DNA of 29,618 nt. Source: Chara braunii (Eukaryota; Streptophyta; Charophyceae; Charales; Characeae). Position 1 is the stretch's first letter, and each line of letters begins with the position of its first letter. This document shows, piece by piece, positions 28,554 through 29,618 of the stretch. Location of the stretch: NCBI GenBank assembly GCA_003427395.1, contig BFEA01000457.1, positions 578,042-607,659 on the forward strand, in the 5' to 3' direction. The position numbers were made by a program, and so were the translations under genes. Below the pieces are notes generated by a model. It worked only from the letters and a program-made list of their open reading frames with translations, was not told where the DNA came from and made no database searches.

Positions 28554-29446
28554 AAAAAGAGGAGAGCAAAAGACCGACACATATTTCGAAGAGTAGCACA
28601 AAGAGGACGAACAGTGTTGCAGAAGAGCTACAGCTCACAGAGATGACAAAAAAAAAGAGAGACAGGATGTTCCGGTCAATTGCAAAGGCATACATGTATA
28701 TGTCTGCTCGAGACTCCACATTCTACCCGAAGGAGGAACAATTTTTAAAGTCATTAACAATAATGGCATAACATATAGGACAATGGGCATCCGTAGGGTT
28801 AACAAGCTATGTGGAGGAGCGCGACATGCGGCAGGTCCTCGTGGAATTTAACAGAATCATGACGACCATTAGACGAGAGATATCATGGAACTTAAAACAC
28901 AAGTTTTTTGTCGAGAAAGGATACCCTCTAGTGAGTTCAAAACAAACAGACAAACAACAAGAAAAGCGACAGCAACTGAGAGAGGAAATGATCAAGAACA
29001 AGACATGGAGGCGGAAGGGAACCGAGCCATGGGGTGATCCGGCGTTCGAACTCTGCTTGGCGAGGGTGTTCTTTCACACGAGGAAGGACCAAGAGACTGG
29101 TGTGTCATTGCAACAACTTGCATTTGCAGAGATGGTAATAAAAAATGAGGTATTGCTATGCGCGAAGAAAACTCGAGTAAACGAAAAAATCTCGGAGTTG
29201 ACAGAGATTAAAAGAAAAATTATTGCATCCATCAAGGCACGAGACACATGTGTGAACTTGAACATCTTCAGCCTTGATCGGTCAACGACTGTGGCTGATA
29301 AAGCACTCATCTTGTTCAAAGCAGGGTTGCCGGATGAACAGCACGGTAACGTTCGTGGCACATTGTTCACTGATGAAGACTACACGTTGACCGGCTACTT
29401 CATCAGCAGTGCAGGAGAGCATATGAAGACGACAAACAACACATGA
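28554..29446 (+). pseudogene. 3' exon of the charged-protein gene, with in-frame TAA
   Basis: One frame runs KEESKRPTHISKSSTKRTN... to ...EHMKTTNNT, interrupted only by TAA at 28769-28771. Either side looks equally protein-like (TFYPKEEQFLKSL before; GQWASVGLTSYVEERDMRQV after). Later parts include KGYPLVSSKQTDKQQEKRQQ, WGDPAFELCLARVFFHTRKD and KNEVLLCAKKTRVNEKISEL, probably helical or coiled coil. The stop and the upstream retroposon suggest a broken copy. No intron of normal length could remove the TAA. Recoding or a sequencing error is possible. Family unknown. Confidence 0.5.
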
Positions 29447-29468
29447 TTCAATATGCTCTTATATGGTG

Positions 29469-29474
29469 AATAAA
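29469..29474 (+). terminator. Polyadenylation signal AATAAA
   Basis: AATAAA lies 23 bases after the TGA stop of the preceding exon, supporting a 3' end in plus orientation. Confidence 0.5.
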
Positions 29475-29513
29475 GGATAACAATTGCAAGGGAGAAAGTT
29501 GTAATTTGCACAC

Positions 29514-29561
29514 AAAGAGAGAGAGAGAGAGACAGACAGAGAGACAGAGAGATAGATAAAT

Positions 29562-29618
<57 letters not shown>
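29514..29618. repeat. (GA)n microsatellite at window end
   Basis: GA units with CA, TA and AA interruptions become pure toward the edge, so the array probably continues beyond. Confidence 0.9.

Overview
This window looks like repeat-rich nuclear DNA of a eukaryote. There are no operons, ribosome-binding sites or dense ORFs. There are many microsatellites (TA, TG, GA, TC, GAA, CAG), homopolymer tracts, LTR-like long repeats, a tRNA-derived retroposon with a target-site duplication, and a spliced, broken gene with a polyadenylation signal. The style fits a large plant or algal genome, but nothing seen fixes the lineage.

Layout. 1-796: A/T foldback, a perfect GC palindrome and a GC-rich array of ~37-bp tandem repeats. 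797-2900 and 13412-15552: two direct copies of a ~2.1-kb repeat, each starting exactly at TGTCGG. Both contain a segment resembling large-subunit rRNA and a 103-codon ORF kept open. 2900-13411: ~10.5 kb between them, almost without coding potential. It could be the inside of a non-autonomous LTR element, although no clear primer-binding site or polypurine tract is visible. It holds a hairpin array with covarying stems (5276-5874), a second tandem repeat (6150-6460), several strong inverted repeats and one unrecognised 209-codon ORF (10268-10897). 15553-19315: AT-rich sequence, a 25-base poly(A), long TA and TC microsatellites and a possible minus-strand exon. 19316-20255: a 940-bp candidate LTR (TGTCGG...CCGACA) sharing its 5' terminal hairpin with the two long repeats. 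20256-23950: purine- and pyrimidine-biased low-complexity DNA, a 234-bp tandem duplication with embedded microsatellites, and an AATT-saturated block. 23951-26969: four copies of a 71-72-bp element with inverted ends (a fifth lies at 16274). 27211-29446: at least two exons of an unrecognised highly charged protein gene, interrupted by a ~552-bp tRNA-derived retroposon with an 18-bp target duplication and by an in-frame TAA. The window ends in a GA microsatellite.

No complete, intact, recognisable gene was found. The observations most worth follow-up are the 71-bp dyad element, the covarying hairpin array, the rRNA-like segment in the long repeats, and the datable retroposon insertion in an exon.
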